A stretch of DNA of 64,000 bases, taken from assembly GCA_009763385.1 (NCBI GenBank), contig CM019830.1, forward strand, positions 89,728,289-89,792,288, written 5' to 3'. The notes under the pieces are model-generated. The model searched no databases. It saw only the letters and a list, made by a program, of their open reading frames with translations, and was not told the DNA's origin. Positions 10,746 to 19,546 of the stretch are shown here, piece after piece. Position 1 is the stretch's first letter. Every line of letters begins with the position of its first letter. Origin of the DNA: Coix lacryma-jobi var. lacryma-jobi (lineage: Eukaryota; Streptophyta; Magnoliopsida; Poales; Poaceae). Made by a program: the position numbers and the translations under genes.

Positions 10746-11319
10746 GAGAGGCCACCCCTCCCTCCAGACCATCTCAGCCATTGCTATTTTCACTTAGGGT
10801 TTCCTGCTCTCCCACATCCCTGTTGTAGATACTGAGATCCGCAGAGACAACTAATCATACCTTTGTTCCCGAGATTTTGAGAAGTGAGACCGTAATCTCA
10901 CTATTGTCTCGTGTGATCGAGACACGGTTGATTTCGTGGTTGTGTTTCGCGTTTTGAACTTGTTCTTCGCGTTCTTGTTTTCTCCATGATTTTCCTGTGA
11001 CTCGATCTCCCTACTCATTGCGTATTTTTCGAATCCACTTGAATCAACTTGGTCTTTGATGTGAGGAGATCATTTCCACCGAAGGAATTCAACTCAAACC
11101 TCACGAACAAGTAGATGGATTGGTTTTCCTTTTGGATCGATTTTTCTCTCCTCCACCTCCTAACTTCTTTGATTCATCGATTTGGAGATAGGTTCGAGCC
11201 ATGATCTCCTAGGAGTAGCTCACTATTCTCCTTGTGATTCCTCTCACCAAGGTTGAACCCTAGAGGTTTCGTTTTGGGTGAGATTGAGTCCAAACGGTTG
11301 AAGAACTGAACTGCGTCGG

Positions 11320-11612
11320 GGTGACCGGACGCTGGAGTCGGGCCAACTGGACGCTCGGGAGTGAGTCTAGTCGTTGAAAGTTTAGGCGTTCTGTTTTTCC
11401 CAGAATTGACCGGACGCTAGGGCCGCGTGTGACCGGATGCACAGAGAGCACTGTTCATTGCTTCTTCTGTGTAGACCAGACGCACAGGTGTTGTGACCGG
11501 ACGCTTCATCACTGTGAGTCCGGTCCAACACAGTAAGGGTCCAAAATGGTTTTTGTCTCACCGGACGTGTCCGATCACTGTTGACCGGACGCAGCAGTGA
11601 GTCCGGTCAGTA
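11320..11612 (+). repeat. GACCGGACGC / GTCCGGTC palindromic array in LTR2
   Basis: GACCGGACGC (or close forms) at about 11321, 11408, 11430, 11496 and 11583. The inverse, GAGTCCGGTC, occurs near 11517 and 11600. It occupies the position held by CGGACAGTCCG in LTR1 but with a different core. Confidence 0.75.
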
Positions 11613-11879
11613 CTGAACAGTGCATTCTCATCTGTAGTTTGTTCGTCTGTTGTCGGTTTTGGTTTCTGGGTTTTGTGTTCGGTTTCTAGAGTTGTGTAGT
11701 GTCTCGCTGTGCTTCTTGGAAGCATCCACCCTACTCCTAGAGTCATAGACACTACCAAGCTCTAGGTTTGCTCTTGGGGTTGATTCTCGGGACAGTGACG
11801 TTAAGTTTCTATAAAGAAATTTAAAGCTCCCATTCACCCCCCCCTCTGGTCGCCTTTGTGTAGCACTTTTGGTCCTTCA

Positions 11880-13216
11880 CTAAGCAACTTATCCTGACTG
11901 AGCAACATGATGTTCATGGACTCAAGCTCGGCAGAAAGATGATCGGTAGTGCAAGAAGGAGATACCTCTGAGGATGTAACGTCGCCGTCACAGGTGTGCT
12001 CATTAGTACGCTCACCAGCCTCCTCGTCCAAGGCCATGGTGCCAAATCTATCGGAGGTGGACTTACCGAAGAAGCAGAGGCCGGTCAGATGCTCCTCTGT
12101 CTTCCTCTTGGACTCATCGTCGCTTGAGCTGGATCTGCGACTGGCGGGGTCATCGTTGAGGTCGTTGATCGACGCGAGGAAAGCATGCTCCTGTGACTTG
12201 GCGTTCTTGTAGTACGCCTCCTTGATAGCCTCCTTGTTGAACTTGCCCCTTGTCTTCTTCTTCTCGGCGGTGTGCTCGCGCTTGTCCTTGCGCCTGGAGT
12301 TGTGATTCCTATCGGTGAAGCCTTTGTCGCGCTTGGGGTAGTTTGCGACAATGTGATCGGGATCGCCACACCCATAGCAGACCTCACGTGTGCCACCATG
12401 CCGGCGATTCAAGCTGTTGTTGTGGAACCGCGAGAACCGGCTGATGATGAGGGCGACCTCGTCATCGCCTAACACCTCCACCTGCTCCTCTGTCACTGAA
12501 AGTAGAGAAGACAAAGCAAAAGACGGTGGTGAAGTGTTAGCGGAAGAAGTCGACCCAAGCCTACATGAAACCAAAGCCATGGTGTGTGAAGATGGGTTCT
12601 TCAGCTTGGCTTGAGTAAGATGGTCGATCTTGGTGGACTTGAGCTTACTGAACAGCTCGTCCATGGTGAGGGTGTCATAGCTTTGTGACTCAATGATAGT
12701 CGACACCTTCACCTCCCATACCTTCCAATCTAGGGCATATAGCAACTTGAGTGCCCTCTCATGATCATCATAAGGTAGGTTGGCCCGATTGGCATGCATC
12801 TTGTTCACAATCGTTTGGAAATGAGCGAACATGTTGTCAATCGTCTCTCCCTCCAACTAAGTAAAATTCTCGTACTCACGCTTGTACGTCTCAAAGAGTC
12901 TGGTCTTGACCTGAGCGGTCCCCTCGTGATAGCTTTGAAGCTTCCCCCAGATATCTCGTGCCATCTCAAGCTCAGAGACACGCTCGAATTCAGGAAGAGA
13001 GATGTTGGCCAAAAGCGCGTTACGCGCCTTTGAGTTCATGTTGTGCTGGTCAATCTGGATCTAACCCACACAAGCCGCAAGCAACTCGTACTGTATGTTC
13101 TCACATATCTCCCAGACGGAAGAGTCGAGGCTACGAAGATAGGCACGCATCTGAATCTTCCAATAGGGGTAGTTTGTCCTATCGAAAAAGGGTGCCTTGC
13201 CAAACCCTTGATCCAT
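11880..13216 (-). pseudogene. Copia gag of element C, broken
   Basis: Start ATG at 13216 (MDQGFGKAPFF), then the copia Gag hallmark NYPYWKIQMRAYL, a UBN2-type capsid region (YHEGTAQVKTRLFETYKREY), a Lys/Arg-rich zone and an acidic Ser/Asp tail. Two in-frame stops, at 13061-13063 and 12857-12859, break the single frame. The zinc knuckle near residue 275 reads CYGCGDPDHIVANY, so the final Cys of CX2CX4HX4C is Tyr (a TGC to TAC-type change) and metal binding would be lost. The frame is truncated at 11880 by element B, and the last codons of any longer ORF belong to LTR2. Function would be capsid assembly and RNA packaging. Non-functional here. Confidence 0.85.
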
Positions 13217-13265
13217 GTCACCTTCGTGGATCCGAAATCGATTAAGGTAGAGAGATCCTTAACCC

Positions 13266-13277
13266 GCTCCGATACCA
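13266..13277 (-). promoter_or_regulatory. Primer binding site of element C (initiator Met tRNA type)
   Basis: Minus strand TGGTATCGGAGC, two bases inside the LTR end. The same site is used by element E. Confidence 0.85.
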
Positions 13278-13279
13278 AT

Positions 13280-13483
13280 TGAAGGACTAGAAACGGCGAC
13301 CAGAGGGGGGGTGAATGGGACCTTAAAATTTCTTCTTGAGAATCTACAACCATTGTCCCAGATTCAACCCCAAAGGCAGGTCCGAGACAAGGTAGTGTCC
13401 ATGACCCTAGATGTAGGATGGATGTTTCCATGAAGCACATCGAGACACTACTAATCAAGGAACCTAACGCAAAAGACGGAGAC
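13280..13483 (-). mobile_element. Truncated 5' LTR end of element C
   Basis: 204 bp homologous to the last part of LTR2 (GTGTCTCG.TGTGCTTC, CACTACC, CATTCACCCCCCCTCTGGTCGCC). Ends GTCCTTCA next to the primer site. Cut off by the element D LTR start at 13484; flanking bases GAGAC (13479-13483) are the expected left target duplication of D. Confidence 0.85.
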
Positions 13484-13760
13484 TGTTGACACTGGTTATC
13501 TATCAAAATTAAAGGATAAATAAATATGAAAAGGGCATGAATTCAATCGCCAATAAAGGTTTAGGGTTTTAACTGACAATATTCCACGAGTTTTGGTGAA
13601 TTGTGATTCTGTAGGGACTAAACAGGAAAACCAGCACTGATTACTTCTCCTAGAAGAAAACCGACGGAAGATTATGGAACCAGCACGTCAGGAATACTCC
13701 ATAAGGACCTAGAGGACACCAGAGGACACCACGAGGTGGGACACCCCGAGAGGCCGCCAG

Positions 13761-13797
13761 GTGGGACTGACCGGTCCCACCCTATGACTGGTCGGTC
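13761..13797 (+). repeat. Paired GACCGGTC-type motifs in D LTR
   Basis: GTGGGACTGACCGGTCCCAC followed by GACTGGTCGGTC, about 120 bp upstream of the TATA position. All four D-family LTRs carry such a pair. Confidence 0.65.
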
Positions 13798-14685
13798 AGC
13801 CCCTGGGCTCGATGGCCTCCGTCTTCTGGAACCTTCCTCCACCGCCTTTCGGGTTCCATCTCAGCCCTACGTGAAGTCGGTTTGATCTAACGGTCGCGGT
13901 TGATCCCTCAGGGCTATACATACAGGCCCCCAGGACCCAGGGAAGATCAAGTCCTCTCTTCAGAAAAGTCTACGCCTCATTCAGAAACCCTAGAAGAAGA
14001 CTTTAAGAGCCAGCATTCAAGTAGAAGACTAGTTACCCCTCTAGTTTAGGTTTAGAACCTAGTCTTATACTAGAACTAGAAGAGAGAGAGAGGAAGAGAT
14101 CAAGAAGGAGCTCTGGCCTATCGGATCAACTTCTTCATCTTGTACCTGCGGATTCAAGTTTATCTTCAACTTGCTTCAGCGATTGTATCGGTAATCAACG
14201 TCTATATTTAAGTTTGATCCATTGTTCTTATTATTCTTAAGGTTTATGACTCTCTTTTGAGTACTTTAATTCTAGTCATTCTAGAGTTAGAGTAGTTGGA
14301 TAGTCTAAGCGTGGTGCTTAGACTTGATAGCTCATAAATGCCTCCTATAACGCCGGTAGTAGTGGTTGTTCTCAAGGGTGACTCTTATAGCCTTGTTGAT
14401 TCTTCTATAGTCCACTTACCCGTGTGTAGGCTCGGTAGGATTATACATTTGCATAAAAGACTCATACTCTGTTTGTGACCTTTTATGGCAACTTTCCCAC
14501 TAAGAATAATGCAAACATATCACTCTTAAATTGGAATTAGACAGCCTTAGTGATCCCCTCTATACTTCTAGATTCTCCGTCCTTGTTAGCTACTCAGGGG
14601 TTAGACTTTAAGACTTAACGTTATCCGTTCCTTTGGGTTCAATATTAAAACTGGGTTACTCCGGTGAAGTGCTACATCGGTAGAT

Positions 14686-14709
14686 TTTATCTGTGCGCTT
14701 GCGGATAAA
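14686..14709 (+). repeat. LTR-terminal hairpin with TGCGCTTG loop (D)
   Basis: Arms TTTATCTG and CGGATAAA around loop TGCGCTTG. As RNA this is an 8-bp stem with one G-U pair, ending 28 bases before the LTR end. Present in F, J and I with stem covariation. Confidence 0.8.
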
Positions 14710-14745
14710 GTAGAGTGTGCGTTAATTTATACCAACAAGCATTTC

Positions 14746-14763
14746 TGGCGCCGTTGCCGGGGA
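14746..14763 (+). promoter_or_regulatory. Primer binding site of element D (tRNA-Asp type)
   Basis: TGGCGCCGTTGCCGGGGA, eight bases after the LTR end. Athila/Tat-type gypsy elements commonly use this tRNA-Asp-complementary site. Confidence 0.85.
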
Positions 14764-17667
14764 ACGGTAGATCATCTTAAGTCTTAGTTTAACCTTGTAT
14801 TATACTTTTATCTTTTCCTTTTTTGTCCCAGTCTTTTCATTATTTTTGTGTTCATTCTTATGAATGTTGTTTTTGAATTCCACTCTTATCTATCACTACC
14901 CCATGAACGCAAGCTATAACCAGTAGAATCCTTACACCCCATCATAATACCTGGTTATTAGCTATGCCTACCTTTCCGCTGCACTGAGCATAGAAATATA
15001 ATTGTGAAAATATTCCTTCGGTTATTTTGTCACTAACCTTCCTAGGTCTAGAGTAGAAAAGAATGAAGGAACAACAAACACAAGGTATGTCCAACCAATC
15101 ATTATGTAACATTGAACTTTCTATGAACATCTTTTGCCTTGTTGCTATGTTGGTTGTCCCTACCTTTAAGATATGCTCATATACTAATCATCACCATCTG
15201 AATAAATCTATATAATACTTTCATGCTACCCTCATTCGTTATATTATATGTTTAGGTTTGGAGTACTTTCATACATCTCTTAAATTAAGCATGGTGCCTA
15301 GTTTAGGAGTGGTGATCTTGCTTTGAAAGGCTTTTAAGTTAAGCAATTAAGTTAAAATGCCTTCCTAGATCAAATTAGATGTGGTGTCTAGGTTGAGTTT
15401 TGAGCTGATAGTATGCTATAGTGGATGCTGGATATTTTGTTGGACTAACCCCTGCAGGGAAACTTTCAATATCAATTTGGGAAAGTCCGAAGATGAACTC
15501 ACACTGGAGATGAAGAGACATATGAACTTCAACAACTTTGCACAATGAAGACTCGGCTCATTCATCATGGATGAAAGAACTATGAGTATCAAAGTTTATT
15601 TATTTTGTCTTCTACTGCAAGTTATCTTTTGCCTTGAATCATGTTAAAGTGCAGCCAACACATACTAGTCTATGCTAAAATAATCCTAAAAACATCTCCT
15701 TATTAGCATAGATGCAAAATACATATGTTGTGGACAACAACCCATGCTCCAAATTCTTGCAATCCTTCGGGTATATATCCACTAACGTTATGCAGGAGAG
15801 AGATTTTGTTCATCCATGGTTTGGTCTGAACATTGAAGATCCAAAACCCAAACCACAGACACACAAACCTACTCTTAGATCACAAATGGTGCTAGCCTAG
15901 CTTTCAGTCTTGCTTGGGCGCTAATGACAAACAGGATGCAACTTACCTCATATGAGACAACCTATGCCTGCAATCATCATAGTCCAAGACATCAAGACAA
16001 GAAGTGGGAAGTTATCCTCTTTTCTAATCAAGAGCTAGCTTGGGAGACAAGATGGTACCACTACAACAATAGCAAGATCCACAAGTCAAACACATGAACA
16101 TGTTGTTGGGAGTCCATCTACATCACAAGCCAGACTGGGAGAGACAATTCCGTTGTCTAGATGTGTTTCACAATCAAGGGGAGGAAGGACAACCCCAACT
16201 TCAAACATATTGATCTTCTACTCACCACTTTGATCAGTACAAACCACTAGATGTTGTCCCAGTCGAGAAGAAGAATATGATCCACCACACATTCTTGGAA
16301 GCTCGTTCTTGAACACCATCAATGTTATCATCTTTGCCGGACCTAGAGAAGTCAACTTTTGGATCTTTCGCTGCATCTTCAACATCTACATCACTTATGA
16401 GCAGCCAAAGAGAACCAAGAGCAGACGTTGAAGGGAGAACCAACTGCCAAGAATTGAGGAGGGCATCATGAAGGATGAAGCCACTGCACCACAAGAGTTA
16501 GAAGATGGAGAGATAGTACCTGAGCCAGCAAATCAAGAAGAACAGTCGATAATATCTCCATCATCTAGACACTGTTAAGAGGACAAGTCTCAGTTGTGAC
16601 ATTACAAGACAAAAGACTATCATAGAGGCACTCGAGTAACATATCTAACTTCAAGTCTCTTATCAACCCAATAATTAAAGGAAAACAAGAAAGGTTGACA
16701 AGAGAAGAATGTGGAACTATTCCTACATCCTCATAGTACAGAATTAATACAAGAAAGAGAGTGGATCCTAGTTAGCATACTCGAGGAACAATGCGCCTTC
16801 ACTGATAAGTCGACACAAGAGAAGGAAGGTCGATACCTCTAAAGATAATTCCACTGTGATCTTCCTCCTCTCAATCACACTGTGAGACAAACAAGAGAAG
16901 ACAAGCCTTTCATAAACAACAACCAGTTAGACAAGAGGAGCTTCTGCAAGGTGGTTCAGCACAATCACCCTCCAATGACAAAGTAACATTTCAAGGTAAG
17001 TAACCATCATTGTAAAAGCTTCTTCTTGATTCTAGTATGAACATAAATAAAGAACTAAACATGTTTAAGTTGCACATCACTTGATCCAACTTAATGAACT
17101 CAACATATTCAGTCCTTTGATCCTTATTCATAGCTTTACTCTCTTGAATCTCACTGTCTTAACTAAATGAGCTAAAATGTTGTGCATCTAACCTTTGGAA
17201 GATGATATATCTCAATTATGAAAAGATCGACACTTTATTCATAGATTATCCTTCCTTGGGTTAAGTGATTTGATCTGTTAAATATTTTAAGATGCTACTT
17301 TTATGCTCATCCTCTGATCCTATCACTCATGTTAAGATTGAATAGAACACATAAACAACAAGTTTGTCTTGTGCAATGTGCCTAAGGTTAGAGAGGAATA
17401 AACAAAACTTTTGGTTCTGTTGGTGTTTTTCCACCAACAGAACCCATGCACTTGATCTCTACCTTGTCTTTATGAGCAGGACACACTCTTGAGCAAACAG
17501 GGCGAAGTTTGTCACTCCCAAATTCTACAGAGTGAAGGTCCTAGATCTACAAGAACATGCACACTGAGCAAAATGCTACCAGCTTCCATAATTAATGCTT
17601 CACTTCAAACTGCTGGACGAACGAAGAACATGAGTGACACCATATCAAGAGGCATAATCAAGAAGGA
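14764..17667 (+). other. Element D internal region without intact genes
   Basis: AT-rich and without a convincing ORF longer than about 60 codons. It is colinear with 54120-56450 of element J in reverse (for example the ATGGTGCCTAGTTTAGGAGT block at 15289 matches J near 55850). A possible relic of a Gag-like frame lies near 16220-16400, where a phrase resembling MIHH.FLE appears in both D and J (DAIPIKKKNMIHH in J). I cannot assign a domain. One 13-bp perfect hairpin lies at 17413-17444. Confidence 0.55.
17413..17444 (+). repeat. Perfect 13-bp hairpin in element D
   Basis: Arms GGTTCTGTTGGTG and CACCAACAGAACC around the loop TTTTTC. Element J carries the same hairpin with two arm mismatches at 54253-54284. 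Confidence 0.85.
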
Positions 17668-17936
17668 ATGATGGAAGACGTCGTAGTCAGAATTAGAGGT
17701 CATGAAGTCCCCACAGACTTCTTGATCTTTGACATAGGAGAAGACGATGATGTCCACCTCATCCTAGGAAGACCATTCCTCTACGCTACAAGTGCAATCA
17801 TCTACAAGAGGAAATCAATTTTCACTTTCCTAGAGAAAAGGTACGATGCTACTTCATCAACTACATACCCAATGAAGCACTCAAGAAGAACAGGAGTGAA
17901 AGACACCACTCTCAACGCCAAGGAAGACAAACTATC
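17668..17936 (+). pseudogene. Athila/Tat-like aspartic protease remnant of element D
   Basis: Reads VPTDFLIFDIGEDDDVHLILGRPFLYAT and onward. It matches the C-terminal half of the gypsy protease domain, whose hallmark is P.DF..LD..ED....LILGRPFL. No upstream DTG/DSG catalytic loop can be found, so it is a fragment. It is cut by element E after codon 89, in its CTATC target. The interior downstream of E (29712-29820) continues with an acidic Glu/Gln-rich reading, but one frame off. The same offset exists in element F, so the fragment was already dead before the family spread. Confidence 0.7.
17932..17936. repeat. Target site duplication of E, left copy (CTATC)
   Basis: CTATC flanks the 5' LTR and is repeated exactly at 29707-29711. 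In element F the uninterrupted locus carries a single CTATC. Confidence 0.95.
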
Positions 17937-18202
17937 TGAGCGCATCTTGGCCCCTAGTGGTTTTGGTGATTGGATGAAACACAAGATTACTGTGACTAAC
18001 GTGTGTTTTGCAGAAACAAGATTGAGTTAGGTCACGGTAATGGCGACGATACGGGCATGTGGAGTTCATGTCCCCTGGCGATGGATATCGTTTCGGTTTT
18101 CAAAGGATGGATGACGAGGACGATGGTAGACTAGGCTAAGTGTCATATGGTGTTGGAGGACACTTAGGTAGTCTTTGGTCTTTGTTTTTCCTTTGGTTGT
18201 AC

Positions 18203-18209
18203 TATAAAG
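18203..18209 (+). promoter_or_regulatory. Candidate TATA box of E LTR
   Basis: TATAAAG in ACTATAAAGGGGAGC. Conserved in the 3' LTR near 28377. An alternative, TATATAC near 18762, lies after the palindromes; I favour the first because LTR1 and LTR2 also place TATA before their palindromes. Confidence 0.55.
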
Positions 18210-18377
18210 GGGAGCATGAATCAGTAGCTTGACCTAGATGAGTCTATTGAGGTAGGTGTGGTGCACACTTGTTATTTCATAGCCCTAGGTAGCTCAGAGA
18301 GATGCCTTAAGTCGAGTGGATCAAAAGTCGTTTAGGCCACGTCGCGATCCGAGTTGAGTTTGCCCTTATTATGGGCA

Positions 18378-18720
18378 TCGGACGCTGGCCAGGTGGGCAT
18401 CGGACGCGTCTGATGCTCACCCCGACTAGGGTTTAGTCTGGTGCGTGGCATCGGACGCGCCAATGTGTTCACATCGTACGTGCCCATGCCACTATTCACG
18501 TGCGCGTGAACTGGAGGCCGCATCGGACGCTGGCATCGGACGCTGAGGGCCAGCGTCCGATGGCCATCCAGAGAGGATCCAAAGAGGGTAAAACAACATC
18601 GGACGCGTCCGATGTGGTGGCATCGGACGCTGCCCAGCGTCCGATGTCCCTTTAAGAGGTCTGACAAGAGGGTACAGTCGACCGTTGGTCGAGGTCATCG
18701 GCGCGTCCGATGCCCCCGCA
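18378..18720 (+). repeat. GCATCGGACGC / GCGTCCGATG palindrome array, 5' LTR of E
   Basis: Many direct and inverted copies, including the perfect 18-bp palindrome CATCGGACGCGTCCGATG at about 18599 and the hairpin GCATCGGACGCTG/CAGCGTCCGATG at 18620-18650. CpG-rich. Confidence 0.9.
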
Positions 18721-19495
18721 GAAACCCTGTCTTGTCCTATTTTTGGATGGCCGGTTGGGGGAGTATATACTTCCTTCCCTCCATCCATTTGAGTGTTCTT
18801 GCCACTTCCATCTGCTGAGAGACACATTGTGAGTGTGAGATAGTGCAAGAGCCCTAGTGAGGTTGAGTGATTTGCTATTTGTGAGAATTAGACACCTCCT
18901 AGTGAGAATTGAGTAGCAAGTGTGCATCCATCCATCTCTTTGGCCTTGTGTTGGTCAAGTGAGAGTTCTAGCTTGTTACTCTTGGTGATCGGCATCACCT
19001 AGACGGCTTGGTGGTGATCGTGAAGCTTGGAGAGCATCCGGTGGCATTGTGGATGACCCAAGCAAGCTTGTGACCGGTAGTGAGCGATTCACCGGGCCGG
19101 AGCGGCGAAGAATCAGCTCATAGTGAGCACTTGATCCTTGCGCGGATCAAGGGGGAGCGATACCCTTGCGCGGGTGCTCCAACGAGGACTAGGGGGGTTT
19201 GCCGACACCTCGATACCTCGGTGAAAAGATCATCGAGTCATCTCTACTCCTTTACCTACGCATTTACTTTCAAGCAATTTAATTCCGCACTACTACTTGT
19301 TGTTCAGTCTATATTGGATTGCTTTGCTAGAGTAGGAGTGGCATTGACTTGGTCTTTTGTGCGGTAGAATAAAGAGAAACACACTCCTAGGCACTAGGGG
19401 GTTAATTGAGGCTTGATAGGTTTTATTCTTGCAAGAAGTTTTAGAAAAGCCCAATTCACCCCCCCCCCCCTCTTGGGCATCTTAATCCTTTCAAT

Positions 19496-19507
19496 TGGTA
19501 TCGGAGC
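19496..19507 (+). promoter_or_regulatory. Primer binding site of element E (initiator Met tRNA type)
   Basis: TGGTATCGGAGC two bases after the LTR end. Confidence 0.9.
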
Positions 19508-19546
19508 CTCGTGCTCTCGATTTAGGCTTAACTGCCTAGAGTTAAG

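Larger units (their letters stand above)
8210..11879 (+). mobile_element. Element B: Sirevirus-like copia retrotransposon, 3' end only
   Basis: The last 36 codons of pol, a 1.6-kb non-coding region, a purine tract and LTR2. It is related to element A throughout but clearly diverged. The left side is interrupted by the gypsy LTR (G). On the right, LTR2 ends at 11879 inside the gag of element C, with expected target duplication CTAAG (11880-11884) whose partner lies outside the window. Confidence 0.8.
9927..11879 (+). mobile_element. LTR2: 3' LTR of element B (about 1.95 kb)
   Basis: Starts TGCGGATACA and ends TTTTGGTCCTTCA. Order matches LTR1: hairpin array, TATA box, palindrome array, CCATTCACCCCCCCCTCTGGTCGCC near the end. 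The palindromes here are GACCGGACGC-type instead of CGGACAGTCCG. Confidence 0.85.
11880..13483 (-). mobile_element. Element C: Sirevirus-like copia retrotransposon on minus strand, 5' part
   Basis: Reading the minus strand: a 204-bp LTR end, a Met-tRNA-type primer site, a short leader and gag. The gag is cut at 11880 by insertion of element B. The LTR is cut at 13483 by insertion of element D. Its pol and 3' LTR must lie left of the window. The LTR end closely resembles that of LTR2 (C-rich tract followed by CTCTGGTCGCC, then CCTTCA). Confidence 0.8.
13484..14737 (+). mobile_element. 5' LTR of element D (1,254 bp)
   Basis: Starts TGTTGACACTGG, ends TATACCAACA, followed by the primer site. 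Contains paired ACCGGTCCCAC/GGTCGGTC motifs (13761-13797), a degraded TATA (GCTATACATACAGG at 13913, against GCTATATAAACAGG in F) and a terminal hairpin. Clearly homologous to the F LTR (46958-48211) in opposite orientation, with similar total length. Confidence 0.9.
17937..19493 (+). mobile_element. 5' LTR of element E (1,557 bp)
   Basis: Starts TGAGCGCATCTTGG, ends ATCCTTTCA before the primer site. Carries TATAAAG at 18203, a palindrome array (18378-18720), a GTATATAC segment near 18763 and a 12-base C run in CAATTCACCC...CTCTTGGGC close to the end. Confidence 0.95.

Noticed and set aside
14746..14763. tRNA gene fragment
   Set aside because: Only the 18 bases complementary to the tRNA 3' end are present, at the position of a primer binding site.
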